Positions 42,698 to 51,162 of a DNA stretch of 64,000 nucleotides are shown here, piece after piece; position 1 is the first letter of the stretch; each line of letters begins with the position of its first letter. The position numbers and the translations under genes are program-made. The notes under the pieces were generated by a model. The model was not told the origin of the DNA, made no database searches, and saw only the letters and a list, made by a program, of their open reading frames with translations. The stretch covers positions 100,918 to 164,917 of the forward strand of contig JAEUSU010000006.1 of assembly GCA_016788635.1 (NCBI GenBank). The letters run 5' to 3'. This DNA is from Flavobacteriales bacterium. Its GTDB lineage: Bacteria > Bacteroidota > Bacteroidia > Flavobacteriales_F > PHOS-HE28.

Positions 42698-44704
42698 TCA
42701 TCGCACCACGATCTCATCACAGAACAACCAGCACTGCCCCTTGCTGCCGTGCCAGGCGGGCAGGTCTCCGGGGTTCCTGGCGGTGACGCGGATGTAGCGG
42801 GTCTTGATGGCGGGATCAACGGCACAAGAAAGTCCAAAGGGGAAGGGTGCCCCTTTATGTTGCTGGAGCGGAATGCGGGTCATGTCGAAGCGGGACCATT
42901 CACGCATGTCTGCGGAAGTCTCGATCACCACACTGTCGGGCGGGAAGATCCAGCTCTGTTGATCGCACAGAAAGGAGAGTTCGACCTTGCTGATCCGTTC
43001 CGCGCGTCCCAGATCGACCGTCGCCACCATGTCCTTCCCGTACCAGCCCTGCCAGCCGAACTGGTAGTTGGTCGTTGCGCGGAAGCCATCCACCAACGCG
43101 TCGGGCCGACCGGCGGTGTAGCGCGCATCGGGTGGTTCCACGAAGGCGATGGTCTTGCCCACGGCGAGGTGGTTCTCTGCGCCGTATTTCAGGTGACCAC
43201 TGAATTCCTCGTAGTAGTCGTCCGGAGAGAGGCGGGTCTCATGCAACAGCACGTGCCCATGCTTTTTCGCTTGGGAAACGAAGGTCTCCAGCAGTTCCGT
43301 GTAATACGGCTTCGCACGCCACCGTCCCATTTTGTCCCGCTCGAAGAGCCCGTTCGATGCATGCGGCATCGCGCGCGCGATCTCCAGCTCGGCATATATG
43401 ATCCCCAGCCGCGCATCATCCACGCGCCACTGGTAGATCGTGTCTTCGTCCATCACCGCGGCCTCTGCGCTGTTGAAGAGCATCTTGTACCTGCCGAGGT
43501 TGGCCGGGCTGAGGTAGCCGTCCTTATGGGATTGTGGGTGCTCGTACAGCGTGAGCGCTTTGCCGCTCTTGTCCAGTTCCTGTTCCAACAGGCGTGTGTA
43601 CTTGTCGATGTAAGCGCCGGCATCGCCGTAGAATTCGTTCATGAAGTGCGTGCGAAGCGAGTCCACGTTGAGGTCCGGGTCCCAGAGCAGCTTCGCCAAG
43701 AGGAAGGTGCGGAACTCGGGCATCTCGCCGCCCGGCGAGGAGAGCCCCTGCTCGAAGACCATGGGCAGGCCGCTGTCTCGGAAAAGCTGGATGTTGGGCT
43801 GGAGCACCTTCCAGTTATGGAAGGGCATCACCAGGTGCGAGAAGTTGATCACGTAGTCCCACACGATGATGTTGTGTGTGAGCGCTGACCATGCACGCAG
43901 GTCCGCTGTGAAGGAACCGGGCTGATCCCGTGAAGCGATGGGCCGGCTGCGGTCCTCCTCGATGCTGCAGAGCATGATGTTCACGTTCGGCCGGGGCTTC
44001 GTGACCTTCGGCGCTGCACGGCTGTACTGGTAGGCCAATGTGCTGATCACCTTGTCCGGGAAGCTCTCGGCCACGGCGTTCGCGAAGCGGATGATGCTGC
44101 CGCTGGGCGTGCCCTCGATGCTGTCGGTGCGGTGGCATTGTGCGCACTGGCAGTGGTTGAAGTTGTCCATCTGGCTCACGCTCCAGTACTTCGGGACCGT
44201 CACTCCGGGCTCGACCCCTGTGCCTGTCACTCCGGGCATGACCCCTGTGCCTGTCACTCCGGGCTTGACCCCTGTGGATGTCACTCCGGGCTTGACCCCT
44301 GTGGATGTCACTCCGGGCTTGACCCGGAGTCGCGCCATCATGGATCTCAGGCTGTCCACGGTGATGCGCAGCACTTCCGCGTTGCTCAGGCACAACTGGT
44401 CGGGAACGCGGGTGCCGTTGCGTTCCGCGAAGTACTCCGGATGCGTTTCGAACTGGGTGGGTGGAACGAAGCGGTGCATGGTGTGCACCCAGAGGCCCCA
44501 GTCGGGGTCTACGCTGCCATCCGTACGCTGCACCCAACGGATGCGGTGCTCGGCCGCATACGTACTATCCGTGGCCGGGTGGGTGTAGACCATCCGGAAG
44601 GAGAAGGCGGGGGTGTCCTGGGCGAAAGAGCTCCAGGGGATCAGCGCGAATGCAAGGCTCACAAGGAGCCACGGAGGACACGGAAAGTGCACCATCTCGC
44701 ACAT
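42698..44704 (-). CDS. DUF4838-family secreted glycan-locus protein
   Basis: The 668-residue product has a signal peptide (PPWLLVSLAFALIPWSSFAQ). The DUF4838 core follows, with VSQMDNFNHCQCAQCHRTD, SVIRFANAVAE-like and DYVINFSHLVMPFHNW segments, and a C-terminal F5/8-type discoidin-like domain of about 140 residues (WQGWYGKDMVATVDLGR). The DUF4838 family often occurs beside glycoside hydrolases, but its activity is not established. Between residues about 124 and 168 a five-copy 9-residue repeat (VKPGVTSTG type) interrupts the domain. It is encoded by a 27-bp minisatellite. Confidence 0.8.
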   Translation of the reverse strand: MCEMVHFPCPPWLLVSLAFALIPWSSFAQDTPAFSFRMVYTHPATDSTYAAEHRIRWVQRTDGSVDPDWGLWVHTMHRFVPPTQFETHPEYFAERNGTRVPDQLCLSNAEVLRITVDSLRSMMARLRVKPGVTSTGVKPGVTSTGVKPGVTGTGVMPGVTGTGVEPGVTVPKYWSVSQMDNFNHCQCAQCHRTDSIEGTPSGSIIRFANAVAESFPDKVISTLAYQYSRAAPKVTKPRPNVNIMLCSIEEDRSRPIASRDQPGSFTADLRAWSALTHNIIVWDYVINFSHLVMPFHNWKVLQPNIQLFRDSGLPMVFEQGLSSPGGEMPEFRTFLLAKLLWDPDLNVDSLRTHFMNEFYGDAGAYIDKYTRLLEQELDKSGKALTLYEHPQSHKDGYLSPANLGRYKMLFNSAEAAVMDEDTIYQWRVDDARLGIIYAELEIARAMPHASNGLFERDKMGRWRAKPYYTELLETFVSQAKKHGHVLLHETRLSPDDYYEEFSGHLKYGAENHLAVGKTIAFVEPPDARYTAGRPDALVDGFRATTNYQFGWQGWYGKDMVATVDLGRAERISKVELSFLCDQQSWIFPPDSVVIETSADMREWSRFDMTRIPLQQHKGAPFPFGLSCAVDPAIKTRYIRVTARNPGDLPAWHGSKGQCWLFCDEIVVR
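44199..44333. repeat. In-frame minisatellite, 5 x 27 bp, inside DUF4838 gene
   Basis: Five 27-bp units start at 44199, 44226, 44253, 44280 and 44307, each beginning GTCACTCCGGGC. The last unit ends in CCCGGAGT instead of CCCCTGTG, giving the palindrome ACTCCGGG-CTTGA-CCCGGAGT. The unit length is a multiple of three, so copy-number changes keep the frame. Confidence 0.9.
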
Positions 44705-44711
44705 GGTGGGA

Positions 44712-46154
44712 TCACAGCTTTTTCATCCCGACCGGTAGTCGTGCACTGATGCGCAGCACACGTACGCGTGCCGATCCCGGGTCAGCAGGTATCTGGACCA
44801 CACCCGTATCCACGGTCTTGTGAACCTTCAATGGGCTTGTGGAGCCCAGCAACGTCACCTCAGGCGTTCTACGGAGCGCGTGCATGTCCATGCGGATCTC
44901 TGCGGCTGAACCATCGAGGAAGATGTACATGAAGTGCTGCTCCTCTCCACCTTTGGTGGTCTTCGACCTCTCCGATGCCCCCAGCGAGGCTGATGGAGCG
45001 CCGTGCTTGGATGCCCTCGTCCCATACACCGCCTCGCCGTTCACCTTCAGCCATTCGCCCACTTCCTTCAGGCGCACATAGGCTGTGGAGTCCAGTTGTC
45101 CATCCGGTCCGGGCGCCACGTTGAGAAGTAGACTTCCCCCGCGCGACACCACGCTCACCAGGGTGCGGATGATCTCGTCGGTGCTCTTGTATTGCTCGTT
45201 CGGCACCCAGCTCCAGCTCGTGCCCATGGGCAAACAGGTCTCCCACGGCACACCGAGGTCCGCAGCGGGCACGTGGCCTTCGGGCGTCACGTAGTTCTCG
45301 TACGCGCCGCCCACGGTGCGGTCCACTACAAGGAGGCCGGGTTGGTGCTGGCGCGCCATCGCAGCGATCCGCGGCATGTCGATGTCCTGTTCGATGGTGA
45401 TGGCCTTCTGCCAGCTCACGCTGGTGTCGATGCTGCTCAGCGGACGTACCCAGCCACCGTCGAGCCAGAGGATGTCCACCTTGCCGTAACCGGTCATCAG
45501 CTCTTCGATCTGCGTGTAGGTGTGGTCCTTGAAGGCCTGCCAGCGCTCGGGATATTTGGTGGGCAGGTAGTTCACGCTGCGGTCCTTGGGCGGGAAGTAC
45601 CGCCACCAATAATCATCGCTGTGCCAGTCGGGCTTGCTGAAGTAGGCGCCGGTCCATAGGCCCTGCCTGCGGAAGGCGTCGAAGATCTCCCTGGTCGCGT
45701 TGGCGCGGGGATGGCTATGGAAGGGCGTGTTCGCCGAGGTGATGCGGTAGTTCGTGGTGCGCGTGTCGAATAGGCAGAAGCCGTCGTGGTGCTTGGTCGT
45801 GAAGACCACGTATTTCATGCCGGCGTCCTTCGCCGCACGTGCCCACTTGTCCGGGTCGAATTGCACGGGGTTGAAGGTGGTCTGCAGCGCCTCGTAGTTG
45901 CGTACGTATTCCACATAGGTGCTTCCGTGCACGGAGTCGCGGCGGCACCAGCCCTCATCTTCGGGGCAGATGCTCCAGCTCTCCACCACGCCCCATTGGC
46001 TGTACGGCCCCCAGTGCATCAGCAGACCGAACTTGAGGTCCTGCCATTGCGCGAGTTTGGCGGCCACGGCAGGATCGGTGGGTGCCACATAGGGTGCCTG
46101 GGCCCGGAGCAGGGCCGCGAAGGAGAGGGTGGCGAAGAGGCCGAATGAACGCAT
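44712..46154 (-). CDS. GH29 alpha-L-fucosidase (2)
   Basis: The 480-residue protein has a signal peptide (MRSFGLFATLSFAALLRAQ) and the GH29 barrel: WQDLKFGLLMHWGPYSQWG, FTTKHHDGFCLFD, then VDILWLDGGW with the probable nucleophile Asp232. It carries EQDIDMPRIAAMARQ and SRGGSLLLNVAPGPDG, then a beta-sandwich tail. It differs clearly from the first fucosidase, so the pair probably has different linkage preferences. It is divergent from the second FucP gene. Only 7 nt separate it from the DUF4838 gene, so the two form one unit. Confidence 0.9.
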   Translation of the reverse strand: MRSFGLFATLSFAALLRAQAPYVAPTDPAVAAKLAQWQDLKFGLLMHWGPYSQWGVVESWSICPEDEGWCRRDSVHGSTYVEYVRNYEALQTTFNPVQFDPDKWARAAKDAGMKYVVFTTKHHDGFCLFDTRTTNYRITSANTPFHSHPRANATREIFDAFRRQGLWTGAYFSKPDWHSDDYWWRYFPPKDRSVNYLPTKYPERWQAFKDHTYTQIEELMTGYGKVDILWLDGGWVRPLSSIDTSVSWQKAITIEQDIDMPRIAAMARQHQPGLLVVDRTVGGAYENYVTPEGHVPAADLGVPWETCLPMGTSWSWVPNEQYKSTDEIIRTLVSVVSRGGSLLLNVAPGPDGQLDSTAYVRLKEVGEWLKVNGEAVYGTRASKHGAPSASLGASERSKTTKGGEEQHFMYIFLDGSAAEIRMDMHALRRTPEVTLLGSTSPLKVHKTVDTGVVQIPADPGSARVRVLRISARLPVGMKKL

Positions 46155-46249
46155 GCGGGGCGCTTTCAGGGTAAAGGTGTGGAAAGATGAGCAGGCGGGC
46201 CCTGAGTGGTGCATTGCGCCCCAAGGATCTTTACAGGGATCAAAAGCCC

Positions 46250-47509
46250 ATGACCGCATCACGGAACTCCATTTTGCCCATCATCCTGCTGGGCATCCTC
46301 TTCTTCATCTTCGGCTTCGTCACCTGGCTGAACGGCACGCTGATCCCCTACCTGAAGATCGCCTGCGAGTTGAGCACCTACCAGGCCTTGTTCGTGGCCT
46401 TCGCCTTCTACATCTCCTACTTCGTGATGGCGCTGCCGGCCAGCTGGGTGCTGCAACGCACAGGCTTCAAGAACGGCATGATGCTCGGCCTGCTGGTGAT
46501 GGCCGCCGGCGCGCTGCTCTTCATCCCCGCCGCGCAGGCCCGCACCTACGGGCTCTTCCTCACCGGCCTGTTCGTGATCGGCGCCGGGCTGAGCGTTCTG
46601 CAGACGGCCAGCAATCCCTACGTCACCATTGTTGGTCCCTTGGAAAGCGCCGCGAAGCGCATCAGCATCATGGGCATCTGCAACAAGGTGGCCGGTGTGC
46701 TGGCGCCCATCATCCTGGGTGCCGTGGTGCTGCACGATGCGGATACGCTGGTGGAGGAACTGGCCGCGTTGGACGCCGCCGCCCGCTCGGTGCGCCTGGA
46801 CGAACTGGCCGCCCGCGTGATCATGCCTTACACCGTGATGGCCGCCGCGCTGGTGGGCCTGGCCTTCTTCGTGCGCTTATCGCCGCTGCCGGAGATCGCC
46901 TCGGAAGAGGAAGCGACACATGCCGGGAAAGACGGTGGACGCGGAAGTGTGCTCGCCTTTCCGCAACTGGTGCTCGGTGTGGCGGCGCTCTTCCTGTATG
47001 TGGGTGCGGAGGTGATCGCGGGCGACACCATCGGTAACTACGGGCAGAGCCAGGGCATCCCGCTCAGTGAAGCGAAGAACTTCACGGCCTACACGCTCAC
47101 GGCCATGGTGCTGGGCTACCTCATCGGCATCGCCACCATCCCGCGCTACATCACGCAGGACCGGGCGCTGGCCATCTCGGCCATCACCGGCGTGCTCTTC
47201 AGTTTGCTCGCGGTATTCACCACGGGCTATGTGTCGGTGCTGTGCATCGCGCTGCTGGGCCTGGCCAACGCGCTGGTGTGGCCCGCCATCTGGCCACTGG
47301 CGATCGAGGGACTGGGCCGATCCACCAAGACAGGTTCCGCGCTGCTCATCATGGCCATTGCCGGGGGTGCGCTGCTGCCGCTGCTGTACGGTGCGCTGGC
47401 GGACACACCGGCAATAGGCGCACGCGCGGCCTACCTGATGCTGCTGCCCTGCTACCTCTTCATCGGCTGGTACGCCCTGAAGGGCCACCGCCTGCGCCGT
47501 TGGGGCTGA
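46250..47509 (+). CDS. FucP-like L-fucose:proton symporter (2)
   Basis: The 419-residue 12-helix MFS protein is a closer FucP look-alike. It has FFIFGFVTWLNGTLIPYLKIACEL at the N-terminus, LSVLQTASNPYVTIVG in helix 4, GAEVIAGDTIGNYG, and WPAIWPLAIEGLGRSTKTGSALLIMAIAGGA. It should import fucose (or a related monosaccharide) liberated by the fucosidases. The upstream frame extension to 46187 is not membrane-like. Divergent orientation from fucosidase 2 implies a shared control region at 46155-46249. Confidence 0.92.
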   Translation: MTASRNSILPIILLGILFFIFGFVTWLNGTLIPYLKIACELSTYQALFVAFAFYISYFVMALPASWVLQRTGFKNGMMLGLLVMAAGALLFIPAAQARTYGLFLTGLFVIGAGLSVLQTASNPYVTIVGPLESAAKRISIMGICNKVAGVLAPIILGAVVLHDADTLVEELAALDAAARSVRLDELAARVIMPYTVMAAALVGLAFFVRLSPLPEIASEEEATHAGKDGGRGSVLAFPQLVLGVAALFLYVGAEVIAGDTIGNYGQSQGIPLSEAKNFTAYTLTAMVLGYLIGIATIPRYITQDRALAISAITGVLFSLLAVFTTGYVSVLCIALLGLANALVWPAIWPLAIEGLGRSTKTGSALLIMAIAGGALLPLLYGALADTPAIGARAAYLMLLPCYLFIGWYALKGHRLRRWG

Positions 47510-47513
47510 CCGG

Positions 47514-48131
47514 TCAGAACGCGAGGCCGCCCGCCACGGTGGCCAGCACGCAGGCAAAGCCCAGCACGAAGCCGGCCGCCACCTGCGCGGGGCTGTGGTC
47601 GCTCACCAGCAGGCGGGCCGTGCCCAACGCACCGGCCAGTACAATGAAGAGTGCCATCTCGGTGGGTGCGAAAGTGCCGTGCTTCCAGAGCAGTCCGCTG
47701 AGGCCACCGAGCAACCCGCCGATGCCCACCATGTGCGCGCTGATCTTCCAGCGCAAACTGATCAGCAGCGTGAGCGCCAGTGCCAGGATGGCACCCAGGA
47801 AGAGCGCCAGGGTGGACTCATGCTGCACGCTGCGCCGCAGCAGGTAGTAGCAGAGGCCGTAGTAGAAAAGCGTCATCACAAAGGGCGCGATGCGTTCCTC
47901 GCGGCGCTCCATGCGCAGGTCGGTGACGAGCCCGCCGCGCACGAGCATGAGCGCGCTGGTGAGCGGGAAGAGCACGGTGAGGACCAGCACCATGCCGAAG
48001 GTGAGCAGGCGCATGCCGGGGGGCAGGAAGAAGCTCAGGCGATGATCCAGTTGGAAGGCCACCACCAGTGTGAACAGCGGCATGAAGAGCGGATGGAGCA
48101 GGACACTGAGCCAATGGGAGAGGGTGCGCAT
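47514..48131 (-). CDS. PAP2-like membrane protein
   Basis: The 205-residue protein has about six membrane segments. Phosphatase-like motifs include KISAHMVGIGGLLG (S-x-H) and ARLLVSDHSPAQVAAGFVLGF, where the third PAP2 motif R-x5-H-x3-D has Gln in place of Asp. It may be a lipid-phosphate-phosphatase relative with altered activity. The ATG at 48131 is used; the codon three residues upstream is TTG. It converges with the FucP gene, leaving 4 nt between the stops. Confidence 0.7.
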   Translation of the reverse strand: MRTLSHWLSVLLHPLFMPLFTLVVAFQLDHRLSFFLPPGMRLLTFGMVLVLTVLFPLTSALMLVRGGLVTDLRMERREERIAPFVMTLFYYGLCYYLLRRSVQHESTLALFLGAILALALTLLISLRWKISAHMVGIGGLLGGLSGLLWKHGTFAPTEMALFIVLAGALGTARLLVSDHSPAQVAAGFVLGFACVLATVAGGLAF

Positions 48132-48162
48132 GGGGGTCAAGCGACGGGTTCACAAGTGTATG

Positions 48163-48248
48163 AGTGGTGAGTGACGAGTGGTGAGGGGCGAGAGGGCAGC
48201 GCCCAGATGCACTCGCCACTCACCACATGAGACTCGTCACTCGCCACT
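48163..48248. repeat. Imperfect intergenic inverted repeat after rpoN
   Basis: The left arm (48163-48192) and right arm (48212-48248) are near-complementary; both contain AGTGG-Y-GAGTGACGAGT and GGTGAG-K-GGCGAG. They could fold into a long hairpin. The right arm ends 4 nt before the rpoN stop, so it may end rpoN transcription or be the remains of a small mobile repeat. Confidence 0.65.
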
Positions 48249-48251
48249 TCT

Positions 48252-49715
48252 TCAAAGTTCCTTCCTCAATCGCGCCACGGGTATCTCCAGCTGTTCGCGG
48301 TACTTGGCCACGGTGCGCCGGGCGATGTTGTAGCCCTTCTCCTTCAGCAGTGCGGTAAGCTCGTCGTCGGTCAGTGGCTTGCGCTTCTCTTCGGCCTCGA
48401 TGGCATCCTTCAGGATCTTCTTCACCTCGCGCGTGCTCACCTCCTCACCGGCCTCGTTCGTCAGGCTTTCGCTGAAGAAGAATTTGAGCAGGATGGTGCC
48501 GTAGGGCGTCTGTACGTACTTGCTGTTGGCCACGCGGCTCACCGTGCTGATGTCCATGCCCACCTTCTCGGCGATATCCTTCAGGATCATCGGCTTCAGC
48601 TTCGTCTCGTCGCCGGTGAGGAAGAATTGTTTCTGGTGCTCCATGATGGATTCCATCACGGTGAGCAGCGTGTGCTGCCGCTGTTTGATGGCATCGATGA
48701 ACCACTTGGCGCCATCGAGCTTCTGTTTGATGAACATCAGGGCCTCCTTGCTCTCCTTGTTCTTCTTGTCGCGCTTATAGGCCTCGATCATGTCGCGGTA
48801 CTGGCGGCTCACGCGCAGCTCGGGCGCGTTGCGGCCGTTGAGCTGCAGCTCCAGCTGCCCGTCCACGGTGTTGATGATGAAATCCGGCACGATCTCCTGC
48901 ACGGGTTTGCTGGACTCGCGCGTGGTGTTGCCGGGCTTCGGGTTCAAGCGGGTGATCACGTCCATGGCGCCGCGCAGGGCCTCCTCGTCGATCTCCAGCC
49001 GCTCCATGATGCGGTCGTAGTGCTTCTTGCTGAAGGCCTCGAAGTGCTTGTCCACGATCTCGCGCGCCGTGCGGCCCTCGACCGTGTGCGGCATGCGGTC
49101 CAGCTGCAGCAGCAGGCACTCGCGCAGGTCGCGCGCCGCCACACCCGGGGGGTCCAGCGATTGAACCACCTTCAGCACGCGCCCGAGTTCCGCCTTGTCG
49201 GTCATCAGGTTCATGGTGAAGGCCAGGTCGTTCACGATGGCGTCCAGCTCGCGCCGCAGGTAGCCGTCCTCATCCAGGTTGCCGATCAGGTTCTGGCCGA
49301 GCTGCTCAGTGCGCTCGTCGATCTCGCGCAGCGCCAGCTGGTCCATGAGGATCTCCTGGAAGGTGGCACCGCCGGCCAGCGGCATCTCGCGGTCCTCCTC
49401 ATCAGCCCCCTTGTTCTTCACGCTCAGCTTGTAGTCCGGCGTGTCGTCGTCGGGGAAGTAGTCGCTCAGGTCGAAGTCGTCGCGCTCGTTCTCCTCGTTG
49501 CCTTCCGCATCGGCGCTTTCGGCGATGGCCTGCTCCTCGCTGGGCAGCTCCTCTTCGGCATGGTCCTCCCCTTCCTCCAGGGCGGGGTTCTCCTCGATCT
49601 CCTGCTTGATGCGTTGCTCCAGCTCGGCGGTGGGCACCTGCAGCAGCTTCATCAACTGGATCTGCTGGGGGCTCAGCTTCTGCTGCAGCTTTTGGAATAG
49701 GCCTTGTTTCAACAT
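48252..49715 (-). CDS. rpoN: RNA polymerase sigma-54 factor
   Basis: The 487-residue protein has region I (KQGLFQKLQQKLSPQQIQLMKLLQVPTAELEQRI), the acidic region II (about 45-110) and a core-binding region. It carries an HTH (DISTVSRVANSKYVQTPYG) and the RpoN box ARRTVAKYREQL at the C-terminus. It directs transcription from -24/-12 promoters with AAA+ activators. No activator is encoded in the window. The ATG is preceded by a perfect -7 box 7 nt upstream. Confidence 0.97.
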   Translation of the reverse strand: MLKQGLFQKLQQKLSPQQIQLMKLLQVPTAELEQRIKQEIEENPALEEGEDHAEEELPSEEQAIAESADAEGNEENERDDFDLSDYFPDDDTPDYKLSVKNKGADEEDREMPLAGGATFQEILMDQLALREIDERTEQLGQNLIGNLDEDGYLRRELDAIVNDLAFTMNLMTDKAELGRVLKVVQSLDPPGVAARDLRECLLLQLDRMPHTVEGRTAREIVDKHFEAFSKKHYDRIMERLEIDEEALRGAMDVITRLNPKPGNTTRESSKPVQEIVPDFIINTVDGQLELQLNGRNAPELRVSRQYRDMIEAYKRDKKNKESKEALMFIKQKLDGAKWFIDAIKQRQHTLLTVMESIMEHQKQFFLTGDETKLKPMILKDIAEKVGMDISTVSRVANSKYVQTPYGTILLKFFFSESLTNEAGEEVSTREVKKILKDAIEAEEKRKPLTDDELTALLKEKGYNIARRTVAKYREQLEIPVARLRKEL

Positions 49716-49722
49716 CGCGGCC

Positions 49723-49730
49723 CAAAAATA
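49723..49730 (-). promoter_or_regulatory. -7 box of rpoN
   Basis: TATTTTTG on the minus strand is a perfect TAnnTTTG match ending 7 nt before the rpoN ATG, so the 5' leader would be only a few nucleotides. Confidence 0.5.
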
Positions 49731-49813
49731 CCCCAGCCGGGCGCTGCCCTCCGTTACAGAAGTGTGAACAAACGCATGAAATGCGAGTGGGATCGACTCC
49801 CGGCCCCGTGCGA

Positions 49814-50167
49814 TCAGCCCTTGGCCGCTTCCACCAGGGCCTTCACCGTCTTAGGCGCATTGCCGATGAAGACCTCGTCACCCAGGACCGCCACCGGCCG
49901 CTTCAGGAAGGTGTACTCCTGCAGGATCCACTTGCGGTAATCCTTCTCGGTGAGCTTCTTGGTGTTCAGACCCAGCGAGCGGTACTTCAAGGCCACCCGG
50001 CTGAAGAGCGCCTCGTAGCTGCCGGCGAGCTTCTTGAGTTCATCCAGTTGTTCCGGTGTGATGGGCTGTGTCTTGATATCCTGGAGTGCGAAGCGTTTCA
50101 GTTTGGGGATCTCCTTGAGGATGCGCTGGCAGGTGGAGCAGGTGGCGAGGTGGTAGATCTTGAGCAT
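49814..50167 (-). CDS. ArsC/Spx-family thioredoxin-fold protein
   Basis: The 117-residue protein has the family start LKIYHLATCSTCQRILKEI with a C-x-x-C at residues 10-13. The middle helical domain and the C-terminal FLKRPVAVLGDEVFIGN complete the fold. It belongs to the ArsC/Spx group, but C-x-x-C and the short length fit a Spx/YffB-like role better than classical arsenate reductase. It is far from the arsenic-type island at 54-59 kb. It lies head to head with the AraC gene. Confidence 0.85.
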   Translation of the reverse strand: MLKIYHLATCSTCQRILKEIPKLKRFALQDIKTQPITPEQLDELKKLAGSYEALFSRVALKYRSLGLNTKKLTEKDYRKWILQEYTFLKRPVAVLGDEVFIGNAPKTVKALVEAAKG

Positions 50168-50257
50168 GGGGTGAAGGTGGTGAGAAGGATGGGGATGGAA
50201 CAGCCCGGAATGCGAAAGGTTTCCGCCAAGGGCCGAAAGGCGCCAGGCCGAGCAGGC

Positions 50258-50265
50258 TACCTTGG
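50258..50265 (+). promoter_or_regulatory. -7-like box with 4-nt spacing to the AraC ATG
   Basis: TACCTTGG resembles TAnnTTTG and ends 4 nt before ATG 50270. Confidence 0.4.
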
Positions 50266-50269
50266 CGGC

Positions 50270-51100
50270 ATGGACCAGCTTTTCCGAATGTTCCGCGTGG
50301 ACGCCGCTGAGGCGCAGCGCATCGCGCAGGCGCCCGACGAGCCTCACCAGCACGACTTCGAGGAGCTCATCATTGGCGTGGAAGGACAGTTGGAGCACTT
50401 CATCGACTTCCGCACCGCCATCACGGCCGCGCCCTTCGTCAGCTTCGTGACCAAGGGCAAGGTGCACCGCGTGCGCCCCGCGCTGAAGGACGGCAAGTGC
50501 GACATGCGCGTGCTGCGCTTCCGCAGCGAGTTCATCCCCGAGACCACCTTCCAGCTGTACGCCTTCTTCCACGCCAACGCCGACATCGCCCTGCACGATG
50601 TGCGCTGCTTCAACAGGCTTCTCGCCGTGTGCGACCTGATCGAAGGCGAGATGCAGCAGCCCGAGCCTGACCTGGCCGTGGTGCGCCAGCTGCTCAGCGC
50701 GCTGTTCACGCTGATCCGCAGCGAGCACCGGCGCCTGTACCCGGACGAAGCGGCGCCACCCGCCACGCAGAGCGAGACCTTCCGGAATTTCCTGCGCATT
50801 CTCGAGGAGAACTTCCGCCAGCCGCACGATGTGGAATTCTACGCCTCGCAGCTGTTCATGAGCCCGCGCAACCTCAACCTCATCACGCAGCACATCCTGC
50901 AGCAGAGCGTGAGCCGCATCATCGAGACGCGCAAGCTGATCGAGGCGAAGAACCTGCTGATCGCCACCGACAAGCCGGTGAGCGAGATCGGCTTCGACCT
51001 GGGCTTCAACGAGAAGGCCTACTTCACCCGCGTGTTCAAGAAGAACACCGGGCAGACGCCCACCGAGTTCCGCGAGGAGATGCGGAAGCTGGTGGCGTAA
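50270..51100 (+). CDS. AraC-family transcriptional regulator
   Basis: The 276-residue regulator has an N-terminal cupin-like sensor (about 20-150; HDFEELIIGVEGQLEHFIDF) and a C-terminal pair of HTH motifs (about 175-276). The latter ends in KPVSEIGFDLGFNEKAYFTRVFKKNTGQTPTEFREEM, the AraC signature. The ligand is unknown. The frame is open upstream to 49781, but that part runs through the divergent ArsC-like gene, so the ATG after the promoter-like box is chosen. Confidence 0.92.
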   Translation: MDQLFRMFRVDAAEAQRIAQAPDEPHQHDFEELIIGVEGQLEHFIDFRTAITAAPFVSFVTKGKVHRVRPALKDGKCDMRVLRFRSEFIPETTFQLYAFFHANADIALHDVRCFNRLLAVCDLIEGEMQQPEPDLAVVRQLLSALFTLIRSEHRRLYPDEAAPPATQSETFRNFLRILEENFRQPHDVEFYASQLFMSPRNLNLITQHILQQSVSRIIETRKLIEAKNLLIATDKPVSEIGFDLGFNEKAYFTRVFKKNTGQTPTEFREEMRKLVA

Positions 51101-51162
51101 AGAAGGCCAAGGGTGCTATAGAGAGATGGGTGTGCAGCGGTCGCCTCGACCGTCGCTCCCGT

